A stretch of 64,000 bases of DNA from Serratia sp. FDAARGOS_506 (GCF_003812745.1 NZ_CP033831.1:2852001-2916000), one strand, 5' to 3'; positions 35,695 to 46,193 are shown, counted from the stretch's first letter. The notes: generated by a model from the letters alone, not told the origin. Numbers and translations are program-made.

Positions 35695-36660
35695 GTGGAA
35701 AAAAAGAAAACCTTCCCGCAGCAGAAAAGCGGCCTGCATCCGCGCAACCGTCATCGTTCGCGCTACGACTTCCCGGCGCTGATCGCCAGCTGCCCGGCGC
35801 TGGCGCCGTTCGTGAAACCGAACGCCTGGGGCGATGTCTCGGTGGACTTCGCCGATCCGGCGGCGGTGAAAATGCTTAACCGTGCGTTGCTGCAACACTT
35901 TTACGGCATCGAACACTGGGATATTCCGGCGGACTACCTGTGCCCGCCGATCCCCGGCCGCGCCGATTATCTGCACCACCTGGCGGATCTGCTGGCGACC
36001 AGCAACGGCGGCGAGATCCCGCGCGGCAAGGGCGTGGCGATCCTCGACGTCGGCGTCGGCGCCAACTGCATTTATCCGATCGTCGGTCTGCGCGAATACG
36101 GCTGGCGTTTCACCGGGTCTGAAATTGATCCGGTGTCGCTCAACTCGGCCAAGATGATCGTCGAGATGAACCCGACGCTGCGTAACAGTGTGCGTCTGCG
36201 GCTGCAAAAACAGCCTGAGCTGATTTTTAGCGGCATCATCGGCGCTGCCGAGAAATTCGACGCCACTCTGTGCAACCCGCCGTTCCATGCGTCTGAGCAG
36301 GAAGCGCGCGCCAGTACCCGCCGCAAGCTGCATAAGTTGGGCAAAGGGGAAGTGGCCGACAAACCGGTGCAAAACTTCGGCGGCAAGAACAACGAGCTGT
36401 GGTGCGAAGGCGGCGAAGAAGCCTTCGTGCGCAAGATGGTGGAAGAAAGCGTCGGCAAAGCCAACAACTGCCTGTGGTTTACCTCGCTCATTTCGAAAAA
36501 CACCACGCTGCCTGCCATCTACCATGCGTTGAAAGTGGCGGGTGCTGCCGAGGTGCGCACCATCGAGATGGCGCAAGGGCAGAAGATCAGCCGCTTTGTC
36601 GCCTGGACCTTCCATGACGCCGAGCAACAGGCCGCTTGGGCGGCCGAACGCTGGCGTTAA
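35695..36660 (+). CDS. rlmF: 23S rRNA (adenine-1618-N6)-methyltransferase RlmF
   Basis: 321 residues from a GTG at 35695 ([10 protein letters not shown]). The N-terminus [18 protein letters not shown] agrees with E. coli RlmF, and [15 protein letters not shown] is the S-adenosylmethionine loop; the catalytic CNPPFHA (193-199) is the N6-adenine methyltransferase signature. The longer frame to 35575 runs into the divergent flavin reductase start and was rejected. The enzyme methylates A1618 of 23S rRNA during ribosome assembly. Confidence 0.93.
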   Translation: MEKKKTFPQQKSGLHPRNRHRSRYDFPALIASCPALAPFVKPNAWGDVSVDFADPAAVKMLNRALLQHFYGIEHWDIPADYLCPPIPGRADYLHHLADLLATSNGGEIPRGKGVAILDVGVGANCIYPIVGLREYGWRFTGSEIDPVSLNSAKMIVEMNPTLRNSVRLRLQKQPELIFSGIIGAAEKFDATLCNPPFHASEQEARASTRRKLHKLGKGEVADKPVQNFGGKNNELWCEGGEEAFVRKMVEESVGKANNCLWFTSLISKNTTLPAIYHALKVAGAAEVRTIEMAQGQKISRFVAWTFHDAEQQAAWAAERWR

Positions 36661-36666
36661 TCCTTC

Positions 36667-36692
36667 CGGCGCCGGTTATCCTGCCGGCGCCG
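36667..36692 (+). terminator. Likely terminator after rlmF
   Basis: CGGCGCCGG (36667-36675) pairs perfectly with CCGGCGCCG (36684-36692). Only a short A-rich run follows, so termination strength is uncertain. 36700-36955 is AT-rich and without a gene; it probably holds the promoter of the chemoreceptor. Confidence 0.5.
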
Positions 36693-36955
36693 ACAAAAAT
36701 CCGCATTTTACCTTTCAATTTTCATCACTTACGTTATTCTCAATACGGGTTTAATAATAAAAATCTTAGGTTGTTGTTTTATTTAAATTCGAATAATTAC
36801 TTTACTGAATAAATAAATTTAATCCGGTTAATAGCAATGACCAGAAGGAACGGCGCTGCCCGCTCCTTCCGCGATGGCACGTCTGCGTGTGGGCGCGGCA
36901 TGTGGCCAGGCAAAAATAAGAAAAGCGCCATCCTCTGCCACAAGGACTACACCTT

Positions 36956-38260
36956 ATGCTGTTACGATTCAGTCAGTTAACTACCCACAAAGGCGCCGAG
37001 CTGAGCGCGATAGAGCACGCCGTTCCGATGATTGTATTCTCGCCGGACGGCACGGTATTGCGCGCCAACGATCTTTTCCTCAGTACGCTGGGATTTCAAC
37101 GCGATGACGTGATTGGCCGGCATCACCGTATTTTCTGCGATCCGAACTATGTCGCCAGCCCGCTGTACCGCAAACATTGGGAGACGCTGAATAAGGGCCA
37201 ACCCATCACGGACACCATAAAACGCATTGCGAAAAACGGCGAGGCGGTATGGCTGCAGGGCACCTACGCGCCGGTGCTGAATAAACAGGGCAAGGTGGTG
37301 GAAATCGTCAAGATCGCCAGCGAAGTGACCGAGCGCGTGACCCAGGCGCAGGAACACCGCAGCCTGCTGGCGGCGCTGAATCGCTCGATGGCGATGATCT
37401 CTTTCACGCCGCAGGGCACCATTGTCAGCGCCAATGACAACATGCTGGCGCTGATGGGCTATCGGCTGGAAGAGGCGTGCGGGCAGTCGCATGCGGTGCT
37501 GTGCCCACCGGAGTTCGCCGCTTCCGACGATTATCGGCGACACTGGCAGCGCCTGGCGCGCGGCGAGTTCATAACCGGGCGTTTTGAGCGCCTCAATCGG
37601 CGCGGCGAACGGGTATGGCTGGAGGCCAGCTACAACCCGATCCTCGACAACGAAGGCCAGGTGGTGAAGGTGGTAAAGATTGCCCAGGACATCACCCGGC
37701 TGATGCAACAGCAGCAGCATGAAGAAGAAATGGTGCGCAACGCGCATCATCTGTCGCTCGATACCGATCGGCAGGCGGCGCAGGGCGCAGTCATTGTTCA
37801 ACAGGCGGTGAAGGGTATGCAGCAGGTCGAAGCGGCAGCGCGCGAAACCTCGGACGTGGTCACCGAGCTGGGCAAGTGTTCTCAGCAGATCGGCACCATC
37901 GTCGAAGCCATTCGTAAAATCGCCTCCCAAACCAACCTGCTGGCGATTAACGCCTCGATCGAAGCCGCCCACGCCGGTGAGCACGGGCGCGGTTTTGCCG
38001 TGGTGGCCAACGAAGTGCGCACGCTGGCGGAACAGTCGCGAAAGGCGGCGACCGAGATCGAGCGCATGACCAAATCTATCCAGCAAGGCGTGGCGGCGGC
38101 GATTGCCGGCATGGCAACCTGCGTAGAGCAGGCCGGCGGCGGCGTGGCGCTGACCCACGATGCCGGGGAAGTGATCAACCAGGTCAACATCGGCATGCAC
38201 GACGTCGTGAAACTGATGCAGGCGTTTACGTCGGTGAAGCAGGGCGACGCGCTGCACTGA
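36956..38260 (+). CDS. Soluble chemoreceptor with two PAS domains (BdlA-like)
   Basis: 434 residues, no membrane helix. Two PAS domains at about 18-125 and 130-250, each ending in the PAC-like [24 protein letters not shown] segment. Then the signalling tip of a methyl-accepting protein ([40 protein letters not shown]) at about 300-355. This is the architecture of Pseudomonas BdlA (biofilm dispersion) and of some Aer-type aerotaxis proteins, but without HAMP or anchor. PAS domains could bind haem, flavin or a metabolite. It should signal to CheA/CheW or to c-di-GMP enzymes. Monocistronic. Confidence 0.88.
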   Translation: MLLRFSQLTTHKGAELSAIEHAVPMIVFSPDGTVLRANDLFLSTLGFQRDDVIGRHHRIFCDPNYVASPLYRKHWETLNKGQPITDTIKRIAKNGEAVWLQGTYAPVLNKQGKVVEIVKIASEVTERVTQAQEHRSLLAALNRSMAMISFTPQGTIVSANDNMLALMGYRLEEACGQSHAVLCPPEFAASDDYRRHWQRLARGEFITGRFERLNRRGERVWLEASYNPILDNEGQVVKVVKIAQDITRLMQQQQHEEEMVRNAHHLSLDTDRQAAQGAVIVQQAVKGMQQVEAAARETSDVVTELGKCSQQIGTIVEAIRKIASQTNLLAINASIEAAHAGEHGRGFAVVANEVRTLAEQSRKAATEIERMTKSIQQGVAAAIAGMATCVEQAGGGVALTHDAGEVINQVNIGMHDVVKLMQAFTSVKQGDALH

Positions 38261-38369
38261 GTTTTCATCATGCCGCCCGCCGAAAACGGGGGCGGCGTTT
38301 TTATCTTCCCGCTGATTCGCACGCCGTTGAGCCGCGGTTCAATTTTACCGGCCTATGCTATCCTGAAAT

Positions 38370-38389
38370 ATGAACGAACGTTCGTTCAT
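38370..38389. promoter_or_regulatory. Perfect 20-bp palindromic TetR operator
   Basis: ATGAACGAACGTTCGTTCAT reads the same on both strands. It lies 49 bases before the TetR ATG, the expected place for self-repression, and has the GAACGAACGTTCGTTC shape known for AcrR/FadR-like TetR proteins. Confidence 0.85.
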
Positions 38390-38438
38390 GTATATTCGAT
38401 GGCGCCAGGCGCCCCCTTCACCGTTTCGGGAGTTGCCG

Positions 38439-39008
38439 ATGGGAAACCGAGAAAAGATTGTCGAGGCCGCGCTGCGCAGCTTTACCCATAAGGGATTTCA
38501 CCAGACCAGCATGCGGGATATCGCGCAGGCGGCGGGCGTCAGCGTCGGCAACCTCTATAACCACTTTTCCGGCAAGGAGGCGTTGATCGGCGAGATAGCG
38601 CTGCTGGAAAACGGCGTATTCGCCGAGTTTGCCGCTGGATTGCGGGCCGACAGAAAGCGGCCGAAGCAGGCGCTGTCGGCCTTTTTCACCGCCTATCACG
38701 CTTTTGTCGCCGAGCCGGCCAATGTGCAGCTGTCGGCTGAGATCGTGGCGGAGGTGGCGCGCAACCCGACCTTGGCCGAGCCGTTCGGCGCTAACCAGCG
38801 ACAGCTGATTGAGGCGCTGGCGACGGTTATCGCCGAGGCTCAGCAAACCGGTGACATCGCGGCGGCGATAGCGCCGTTGCCGCTCGCGCAGCTGGTGCTG
38901 GACGTGATCGAAAGTCAGGCCTGGCGGCAGGCGATCTTTACGTCGCCTGCGCCGGAGGAGAGCACGCCGGTGCGGCTGTTGGAACAGCTGCTCTACCGGC
39001 ATCCCTAG
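38439..39008 (+). CDS. TetR-family transcriptional regulator
   Basis: 189 residues from ATG 38439. The helix-turn-helix KGFHQTSMRDIAQAAGVSVG then NLYNHFSGKEALIGEIA is standard; the C-terminal ~130 residues form an unassigned ligand domain. A longer frame to 38370 would start inside the perfect palindrome and was rejected. Followed by GNAT and alpha/beta-hydrolase genes with 11 bases and an overlap, so it likely controls all three. Confidence 0.92.
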   Translation: MGNREKIVEAALRSFTHKGFHQTSMRDIAQAAGVSVGNLYNHFSGKEALIGEIALLENGVFAEFAAGLRADRKRPKQALSAFFTAYHAFVAEPANVQLSAEIVAEVARNPTLAEPFGANQRQLIEALATVIAEAQQTGDIAAAIAPLPLAQLVLDVIESQAWRQAIFTSPAPEESTPVRLLEQLLYRHP

Positions 39009-39019
39009 TTGAGGTTGAT

Positions 39020-39658
39020 ATGCTGCACATTGAGCCGTACCGAGATGCTGACCGCCGGCAAACGGCGGCGCTGATCTACGCCGCGTTCAGCGACAAGTTC
39101 CAGCGAGCGCGCCGTCTGAGCACCCGCCTTCAGTGGTGTCTGTTCTATCGGCTGTGGCGTTGGCAGCAGAGCGGCAGCCGGGAGCGCAGCTTCGTGGTGA
39201 AGCAGGATGAACAGCTGGTGGCGGCCTTTGCCCTCAATGCGGCCGATGGCGAGAGTAACGCCGGGCTACGTCCGCGCACCTTGCCGATTTGGCGTCTGTG
39301 TCGCCGCTATGGTTGGTGGAACGTTTGGCGTCTGTATCTGCAAATGTCGCTGTTGCGGCACACCCCGGCGGCCGATGAGCTGTATCTCTCCTACCTGGCA
39401 GTGGCCGAGAATCAGCGCGGCAAAGGAGTGGGCAAGCGGCTGTTGCAGTGGATGAACGACTACGCTGCCGGGCAAGGCGCGGGCCGGCGCCTGAGCCTGC
39501 ACGTCAGCCGGCGCAACGTGGATGCGCAGCGCCTGTATCGGCGTTGCGGTTTTCAGGTGCGACGCGAAGAGCATTATGCCTTGCTGGGGTTACTGTTCGG
39601 CCAGGCCGACTGGCTATTGATGGAGAGACGCTGCGAGGAGGCGACGTGCACAGAATAG
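39020..39658 (+). CDS. GNAT-family N-acetyltransferase
   Basis: 212 residues. Acetyl-CoA binding motif LSYLAVAENQRGKGVGKRLL and later RRLSLHVSRRNVDAQRLYRR. Substrate not predictable. Overlaps the hydrolase start by 13 bases. Member of the TetR-GNAT-hydrolase operon. Confidence 0.87.
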   Translation: MLHIEPYRDADRRQTAALIYAAFSDKFQRARRLSTRLQWCLFYRLWRWQQSGSRERSFVVKQDEQLVAAFALNAADGESNAGLRPRTLPIWRLCRRYGWWNVWRLYLQMSLLRHTPAADELYLSYLAVAENQRGKGVGKRLLQWMNDYAAGQGAGRRLSLHVSRRNVDAQRLYRRCGFQVRREEHYALLGLLFGQADWLLMERRCEEATCTE

Positions 39659-40656
39659 GGTTATACAGCGTGGCGCTGCTCTTGTCGGTATTCGGTTGGA
39701 TCGTTTACGTCAACGATTTCCACTTTATCACCGAACCCGTCGTGGTGACGGCCGGCGGCAACCGGCTGACCGGCACGCTGGTGCTGCCGCAGCATGCGCC
39801 GGTCAAGCCCGGCGTCGTGGTGTTCGTGCATGGCGATGGGCCGGCCAACGCCAGCCGCGATGAAGGCTATTACGGCATTTGGGAGGCGATGACGCAGCAG
39901 GGCTACGCGGTTTTATCCTTCGATAAGCCGGGCGTTGGCGGCTCCAGCGGCAACTGGCTGCATCAGACCATGGCAGATCGCGCGCGGGAAACCGCCGATA
40001 TCATCGATTGGGCCCGGCGGGACGGGCGCTTCGATGCGCGCTGCGTGGGGTTATGGGGCACCAGCCAGGCGGGGTGGGTGATGCCGGAGGTGGCGCGTTT
40101 GCGCCCCGACATCGCCTTCACGCTGACGCTGGCGCCGGCGATCAACTGGCTGCGGCAGGGGCGTTACAACACCCGCGCGGCGATGGCGGCGGCGGGGGAA
40201 GATGAAGCGCAGATCCGGACGCGCGAAGCGTACTGGCGCCATATCCAGACGCTGCTCGAGCAACCGGACGGCTACGCCCAGTATCGCCGCGAGTATGGCG
40301 CCGCCGCCGCATTGAGCGCCGACCGCTGGCGCTTTATTCGCGCTAACATGGCCAGCGACGCGACCGTGGGATTGCGGAATTTCAAAACGCCGGTGCATCT
40401 GATACTGGGCGGGCGCGACGTCAACGTTGACGCGGACGAAACCGAGCGCGTTTATCGGCAGACGATTCCGGACTCGCTGTTGACGGTGACGCGCATCGAC
40501 GAAGCCGACCACGTGATGATTAAACCACTGTTCGCTCGCCATCCGTGGCTGATCAACGTGGTGGGGCTGTTTGCCCCGCGTTCGGTGCAATACGACGCCT
40601 ACCGGCGGGACGTGGCGACCTTCCTGGCCGCCCAGCCCTGCGGGCGCGGGCGTTAG
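39646..40656 (+). CDS. Membrane-anchored alpha/beta hydrolase
   Basis: 336 residues from a GTG at 39646, preceded by GCGAGGAGGCGAC. One N-terminal membrane helix (IGLYSVALLLSVFGWIVYV). Hydrolase fold: oxyanion VFVHGDGPAN, nucleophile elbow GLWGTSQAGW (Gly-x-Ser-x-Ala-Gly variant), and a C-terminal His in DEADHVMIKP; the acid is probably the Asp of LGGRDVNVD. Closest in shape to prolyl or cephalosporin-C type acyl hydrolases anchored at the membrane. Substrate unknown; TetR operon membership suggests detoxification. Confidence 0.83.
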   Translation: MHRIGLYSVALLLSVFGWIVYVNDFHFITEPVVVTAGGNRLTGTLVLPQHAPVKPGVVVFVHGDGPANASRDEGYYGIWEAMTQQGYAVLSFDKPGVGGSSGNWLHQTMADRARETADIIDWARRDGRFDARCVGLWGTSQAGWVMPEVARLRPDIAFTLTLAPAINWLRQGRYNTRAAMAAAGEDEAQIRTREAYWRHIQTLLEQPDGYAQYRREYGAAAALSADRWRFIRANMASDATVGLRNFKTPVHLILGGRDVNVDADETERVYRQTIPDSLLTVTRIDEADHVMIKPLFARHPWLINVVGLFAPRSVQYDAYRRDVATFLAAQPCGRGR

Positions 40657-42878
40657 TCTCGGGGCGCGGCAGGCGGCGTCTGTTCTTCCTGCGGCTGCGG
40701 CGCGTGGGAGATCTGCATCGCCTGCTGTGGCATGCCGATGCCGGCCCGATCGAAATGGATTTTCACCAGCCGATCGAGGGCGTATTGCACCACCCACTGT
40801 TTCAGCGCCTGCGTGCGCACCGTCACGCGGGTGGTGAACGAGCGGTCGCCCAGCGCCACCACACCGTTGAAGACCGGCTCGCCAATCAGGAAATGCCTCA
40901 CCTGTTCATCTTGCTTCAGCGCCGCGACGGCCTGATGCAGCACCTCATTGACCCGATCAATGTCCTCGTCGCGGCTGACGGTGTAGTTGGCGCGGTATAC
41001 CCCGAATTCTCGCGCATAGTTGGCCAGCGTAGTGATCGAGGAGTACGGCACGATGTGATAGACGCCGTAGTCGTCGCGCAGGCCGATCGAGCGAATAGTC
41101 ATGCGCTCCACAGTGCCGGTAATGCCGCTGACGGTGACGTATTCGCCGGTGTTCATGCCGTTTTCGAACTGGATGAACACGCCGGTGATCACGTCTTTCA
41201 CCAGCGTCTGGGCACCGAAGCTGATGGCCAGCCCCAGCGCGCCGGCGCCCGCCAGCAGCGGCGCGATGTTCAGCCCCACCTGCGACAGCACGATCATCAC
41301 GGTGATGGTGCTGATAACGATAGCCAGCACGTTGCGAAACAACGTTAGCAGCGTGCGTTCGCGCGCGCTCGGCCGGACGCCGTTGCTCAGTTCCAGCGCC
41401 AGGCGGTGTTCGATGATGCTGGCCATCAGCGTCCAACTGAAGACGGCGATCAACAGGATCAGCAGGATATGCACCAGCCCGCCGAGCGTCCGTTGGCCAT
41501 TTTCGCTGCCCGCCCACTGGTACAGGTTGATCAGGTGCCAGGCGTCGAACAGGAACAGCGTCACCGCCAGCACCACCATTACCCGCAGTATCTTCAGCCC
41601 ATTGGGGATGTAGGAGTTGATGCGCCGCTCGAGCATCGGATAGCGCAGATTGACGTCGGTCGGCAGCGAAATGCGGCGGAAAATCCAGCGGGTCAGCATG
41701 CCGGACAGCAGAGCGCCGACGCCGACTACCAGCAGGCTTTTCACCGTAGCGCTCATCATAAAGCGCAGACTGTTGCCGATGTCGAATTGGGACAGCACGA
41801 ACAACACCAGAAAATAGGCGATCGCCAGCAGATGCCAGATATGCCCCAGGCCACGCAGGATCACGCTGAAAAACGCCATCGACCGTTCGGCCAGCAGGTT
41901 GATCTGTTGCTGTATCGGCTTGCGGTTGTGCAGGATCAGCCAGATGGCATACAGCGTCAGCGCCAGCATCACCACCAGGTTGACGGCGGCGGCGGCCGGG
42001 TAGCTGATCTGCACCGCCACCACCGGCACCACCACCATCAGGCCGTAGCCGATCAGCCCGCTGAGCCAGGCGAGGCGCGTGTTCCAGTAGCGCGCGCTCT
42101 GGTCGCTGAAGGGGAAGGGGCGCAGATAGTCGAAGTTGGGGGCGAAAATCAGCCGCAGCACCGCTTTGAAGAATTCAATCACCGCAAAGGCGCTGAGAAA
42201 CAGGGTCTGCAGCCGCAGAATGGTGGCGCTGTCGGCGTGGACGTGGCGGGAGAACAGGTTGCCCGCCGCCAGCGCCAGCAGCAACACCAGCAGATCGACG
42301 GCGAAAGCGCCGAGAATGGCGGCGGGGCGCTTATACCACGGGCCGCGCTGCAGCCGCGCGTTGTGCCCCCAACTGCCCATGCGCTTGTACAGCGGTGCGA
42401 TCAGCCGCCGGATCAGGTGGAACAGCGCAAAGGTGACCGCCACCGTCAGCAAAAAATAGCCCAGCGCGCGGAAAAAGCCGGCGGGGTTGAAAACGCGCTT
42501 CGGGCCGGAATCGATCAGCTTTTGCAGCGCGCCGAGCTTCTGGTTAAAGGTGCCGATGCCTTCCTGCGCCAGCGAGTTCAGGCTGTCGCTCAGGGTCGCC
42601 GGCGTTGATTCTTCCGGCGTTGCCGGGGCGGCGACGGGGGCATCGTCGGCGGCCTGTTTCAGATGGTTGATGAGTTCCGCGCGCGCTTTGTCGTCTTGCA
42701 GCAAGTCGGCCAGCGCGGCGTAGGCGGCTTTCTGCTGCTCGCTCTTGTCGGCGGGCGCGGGCGGCGCGTTTTGCGCCAGGGACGGTGGTGCGAAGACGCT
42801 CAGGGTCAGCAACAGCAGCAGAAAAAGCAGGTGTTCTCGCAGATGAGAACCTCGTCGGGAGTATGCGTTTGGCGGCAT
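40653..42878 (-). CDS. ybiO: Moderate-conductance mechanosensitive channel YbiO
   Basis: 741 residues, same as E. coli YbiO. Signal-like N-terminal helix and large periplasmic domain (about 30-150), some ten membrane helices, then the MscS pore and beta domain: GAGALGLAISFGAQTLVKDV (pore helix), GVFIQFENGMNTGEYVTVSG and VERMTIRSIGLRDDYG. It opens on membrane tension at hypo-osmotic shock. Its stop overlaps the convergent hydrolase stop by four bases. Confidence 0.94.
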   Translation of the reverse strand: MPPNAYSRRGSHLREHLLFLLLLLTLSVFAPPSLAQNAPPAPADKSEQQKAAYAALADLLQDDKARAELINHLKQAADDAPVAAPATPEESTPATLSDSLNSLAQEGIGTFNQKLGALQKLIDSGPKRVFNPAGFFRALGYFLLTVAVTFALFHLIRRLIAPLYKRMGSWGHNARLQRGPWYKRPAAILGAFAVDLLVLLLALAAGNLFSRHVHADSATILRLQTLFLSAFAVIEFFKAVLRLIFAPNFDYLRPFPFSDQSARYWNTRLAWLSGLIGYGLMVVVPVVAVQISYPAAAAVNLVVMLALTLYAIWLILHNRKPIQQQINLLAERSMAFFSVILRGLGHIWHLLAIAYFLVLFVLSQFDIGNSLRFMMSATVKSLLVVGVGALLSGMLTRWIFRRISLPTDVNLRYPMLERRINSYIPNGLKILRVMVVLAVTLFLFDAWHLINLYQWAGSENGQRTLGGLVHILLILLIAVFSWTLMASIIEHRLALELSNGVRPSARERTLLTLFRNVLAIVISTITVMIVLSQVGLNIAPLLAGAGALGLAISFGAQTLVKDVITGVFIQFENGMNTGEYVTVSGITGTVERMTIRSIGLRDDYGVYHIVPYSSITTLANYAREFGVYRANYTVSRDEDIDRVNEVLHQAVAALKQDEQVRHFLIGEPVFNGVVALGDRSFTTRVTVRTQALKQWVVQYALDRLVKIHFDRAGIGMPQQAMQISHAPQPQEEQTPPAAPRD

Positions 42879-42992
42879 TGTTCCTCTCTTTGGCGTTCTG
42901 TGATCGGCGGATGTAAGAGCAATACGATAAAAAACAATGAATATAGTAGGAAAGGTGGCGCGATGGGGCGTGGGAACGCGTGCGGAATGAAA

Positions 42993-43019
42993 GCGGCGGG
43001 CGCGTGGTGCGCCCGCCGT
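42993..43019 (-). terminator. Terminator of the glnHPQ operon
   Basis: GGCGGGCGC (42995-43003) pairs perfectly with GCGCCCGCC (43009-43017), five-base loop, extended by one pair. It lies 14 bases after the glnQ stop. On the reverse strand CTTTCATT follows, a weak T tract. Confidence 0.7.
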
Positions 43020-43032
43020 TAAATCGCCAGGA

Positions 43033-43755
43033 TCAGGACACGTGCTGCAGGAACTCCTGCAGACGCGGGCTTGGCGGATGGTTGATCAGATCGTGCGGGT
43101 TGCCGTCTTCGGCAATCCGGCCTTTATCGATAAAGATCAGGCGCGACGCCACTTTTTCGGCAAAGCCGACTTCGTGGGTGACGATGACCATCGTCATGCC
43201 TTCCTCGGCCAGATCCTGCATTACCTTCAGCACTTCATGGCGCAGCTCCGGATCGAGCGCGGAGGTCGGTTCGTCGAACAGCATCATTTTCGGCTTCACC
43301 GCCAGCGCGCGCGCAATCGCCACGCGCTGTTGCTGGCCGCCCGACAGCTCGGACGGGTAGTGGTGGGCACGCTCCGCCAGACCGACTTTGGCCAGCAGCT
43401 CGCGCGCCAGTTTTTCCGCATCGGACTTCTTCGCGCCGCGCACGCGGATCGGGCCAAAGGCGACGTTTTCCAGCGCCGTCAGGTGCGGGAACAGGTAGAA
43501 CTGCTGGAACACCATACCGGCTTCCTGGCGGATCAACCTATCGTCCACTTTCGGATCGTTGGCCTTCAGGCCGTCGACGATCAGATCGCCGCTGGTGACT
43601 TCTTCCAACTTGTTGATGCAGCGCAGCAGGGTGGATTTACCGGAGCCCGACGGCCCGATGATCACCACCACTTCGCCTTTGTCGATCTTCAAATCGATGT
43701 TGTGCAGCACCTGGGTTTGGCCAAAATGCTTGGAGACGTTTTTAAATTCAATCAC
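43033..43755 (-). CDS. glnQ: Glutamine ABC transporter ATPase GlnQ
   Basis: 240 residues. Walker [11 protein letters not shown]-loop [10 protein letters not shown], signature LSGGQQQR, Walker [15 protein letters not shown] and H-loop VTHEVGFAE are all intact. It powers high-affinity glutamine uptake with GlnP and GlnH. It overlaps glnP by four bases (ATGA). Confidence 0.96.
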   Translation of the reverse strand: MIEFKNVSKHFGQTQVLHNIDLKIDKGEVVVIIGPSGSGKSTLLRCINKLEEVTSGDLIVDGLKANDPKVDDRLIRQEAGMVFQQFYLFPHLTALENVAFGPIRVRGAKKSDAEKLARELLAKVGLAERAHHYPSELSGGQQQRVAIARALAVKPKMMLFDEPTSALDPELRHEVLKVMQDLAEEGMTMVIVTHEVGFAEKVASRLIFIDKGRIAEDGNPHDLINHPPSPRLQEFLQHVS

Positions 43756-44411
43756 AGGATTTTCATCCTTCTTTCCAGACGACGCAGCACGAAGCTCAGC
43801 ACCAGGGTAATAATCAGATAGATAACCGCCACGGCGCTCCAGATTTCCAGCGCGCGGAAGTTACCGGCAATAATTTCCTGACCCTGACGGGTCAGCTCCG
43901 CCACGCCGATCACGATGAACAGCGAGGTGTCTTTGATGCTGATGATCCACTGGTTGCCCAGCGGTGGCAGCATGCGACGCAGCGCCAGCGGCATAATGAC
44001 ATAGCGGATGGTTTCGCGGCGCGACAGGCCGAGCGCCAGGCCGGCCTCGCGGAAACCGTTATGAATCGACAGCACCGCACCGCGGGTGATTTCCGCGATG
44101 TAGGCGCCGGAGTTGATCATGATGGTCACCACCGCCGCGGTGAACGGATCGATGCGCAAATCGCTAAATGCCATCGGCAGGGCGAAGTAGATGAACATTA
44201 CCTGCACGACGATCGGCGTGCCGCGGATCACTTCGATAAACACCAACGCGATGTGGTTGGCGATCCAACCGCCGTAGGTACGGGCAAAGCCGGCGACGAG
44301 GCCGATGATCAGGCCGCCAATCAGACCGAGGACCGAAATCCACAGGGTCATTTTGGCGCCCTCTAACAAGATAGGAATGGCGGGCCAGATGGCGCTCCAG
44401 TCGAACTGCAT
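43752..44411 (-). CDS. glnP: Glutamine ABC transporter permease GlnP
   Basis: 219 residues from ATG 44409-44411 ([20 protein letters not shown]), which matches E. coli GlnP; the longer frame from 44453 is not conserved. Five helices, EAA loop [20 protein letters not shown]. Works as a homodimer with GlnQ. Confidence 0.96.
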   Translation of the reverse strand: MQFDWSAIWPAIPILLEGAKMTLWISVLGLIGGLIIGLVAGFARTYGGWIANHIALVFIEVIRGTPIVVQVMFIYFALPMAFSDLRIDPFTAAVVTIMINSGAYIAEITRGAVLSIHNGFREAGLALGLSRRETIRYVIMPLALRRMLPPLGNQWIISIKDTSLFIVIGVAELTRQGQEIIAGNFRALEIWSAVAVIYLIITLVLSFVLRRLERRMKIL

Positions 44412-44514
44412 GATATTTCTCCCGGCGATCCCAAACGTGGGTATCAGATACAACGAAGCGCAGGGGGTTAAGCGACCCCCTGTGCTTAAGTTAACAGCTT
44501 GCTAAATTCACAGC

Positions 44515-45285
<771 letters not shown>

Positions 45286-45316
45286 TTACCCATTTTTTAT
45301 ATTGCAGTTGGTGCCA

Positions 45317-45332
45317 TGAAAAAATCGTGCCA
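45317..45332 (-). promoter_or_regulatory. Sigma-54-type promoter of glnHPQ
   Basis: On the reverse strand TGGCACGATTTTTTCA. The -24 part (TGGCAC) is perfect; the -12 part is TTTCA instead of TTGCA, a weakening that I recall from the E. coli glnHp2 promoter too. It lies about 60 bases before the glnH ATG. Confidence 0.75.
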
Positions 45333-45402
45333 TGTTTTCAACTACTATAAAAACAAAGAGTTAGTGCGTGATGTTGTGCCAAAAAGGCGAATTGTTATGG
45401 TT

Positions 45403-45453
45403 GTGCACCAGAGTGAGGCACCAAAATGGTGCGTAAGAATTATCTTGGTGCAC
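45403..45453 (-). promoter_or_regulatory. NtrC enhancer sites upstream of glnHPQ
   Basis: GCACCAAAATGGTGC (45418-45432) is a near-canonical NtrC dyad, flanked by half-sites GTGCACC at 45403 and TTGGTGCAC at 45445. They sit about 70-135 bases upstream of the sigma-54 promoter. The remainder of the 337-base gap (45259-45596) has no gene. Confidence 0.75.
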
Positions 45454-45596
45454 AGGGCTATCATTAACCAAATTTTGGTTGTGAAACAACCGATCTTTAA
45501 CGTTTTTGCTTCAATATTGATAACTAACTCTAACTTTCATGATACGCCGACGGTGCAACCGGGGCCGAGAAGGGAGAAAAAGGGGAGCAGATAATG

Positions 45597-45866
45597 CTAG
45601 CGCAACTGGCTGTCTTTGCTGCCACGCCGGTTGTACAGGCTGGTGGCGGCATGTTTTTTGTCTTGTTCGGTCTGGCAGGCGAGGCAAAAACGCACGCCCG
45701 TCAACGCCTTGCGGCGCGCTTCAGGGATCGGCTCCCCGCATTCCTGGCAATAGCGTTCGCTCTCGCCGTGCCCGAGCGCTTCACGCGCGCGCTGCACCGC
45801 ATCGTCGACGGTGGAATCGATCTGATCTTGTACGGCGCCGTCCGCCGCCCAGCCGCTGGCCATCAT
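45597..45866 (-). CDS. ybiI: YbiI, DksA/TraR-type C4 zinc-finger protein
   Basis: 89 residues. Zinc finger YCQECGEPIPEARRKALTGV followed by RFCLACQ gives the C-x2-C-x17-C-x2-C pattern of DksA/TraR. E. coli YbiI (88 residues) is the equivalent at this place. Small members lack the coiled coil needed to enter the RNA polymerase channel fully, so its activity is uncertain. Between the glnHPQ control region and a MITE. Confidence 0.92.
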   Translation of the reverse strand: MMASGWAADGAVQDQIDSTVDDAVQRAREALGHGESERYCQECGEPIPEARRKALTGVRFCLACQTEQDKKHAATSLYNRRGSKDSQLR

Positions 45867-45958
45867 GACCTCCTGACAAGGGAACCTTACCGTTTAATAT
45901 GGGCCGTTTTTTGTACAATGCAACGGTCGCGCATAAGAAAACAGGCCGGGCAAAGCCC

Positions 45959-46193
45959 TAATGCTTGTCAGTTAGCGTTTTTATGCAGGCGTTCGTGACA
46001 TTTTCGGTCGATAAAAGTGAGATGCCCCATGTGGCTCACGCGCCTCGACCGAGCCAGGGGCCGCGCCTTCGGCCCCTCCCATTGCCGTTCGCTACGGCAT
46101 CAGAGAAATGAGAGAGTTTTACGGCAATGAGGCTGCACGAAACACACAAAGATGGGATAAAAAATGCCAGTCAGGCTTAACTGACTGGCATTA
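45959..46193. mobile_element. MITE-like element, copy 2 (235 bp, 12-bp target duplication)
   Basis: Ends TAATGCTTGTCAGTTA (left) and, inverted, TAATGCCAGTCAGTTA (right). The element is flanked by the direct repeat CGGGCAAAGCCC on both sides (45947-45958 and 46194-46205), a 12-base duplication of the size made by IS4. The right end holds a stem ATGCCAGTCAG/CTGACTGGCAT (46164-46191). An internal stem (CGGTCGA...TCGACCG, 46005-46051) is shared with copy 1. No open frame of note. Confidence 0.88.

Noticed and set aside
41406-42608. Open frame of 400 codons on the forward strand
   Set aside because: Antisense to ybiO and full of Gln/His runs; no start context or domain.
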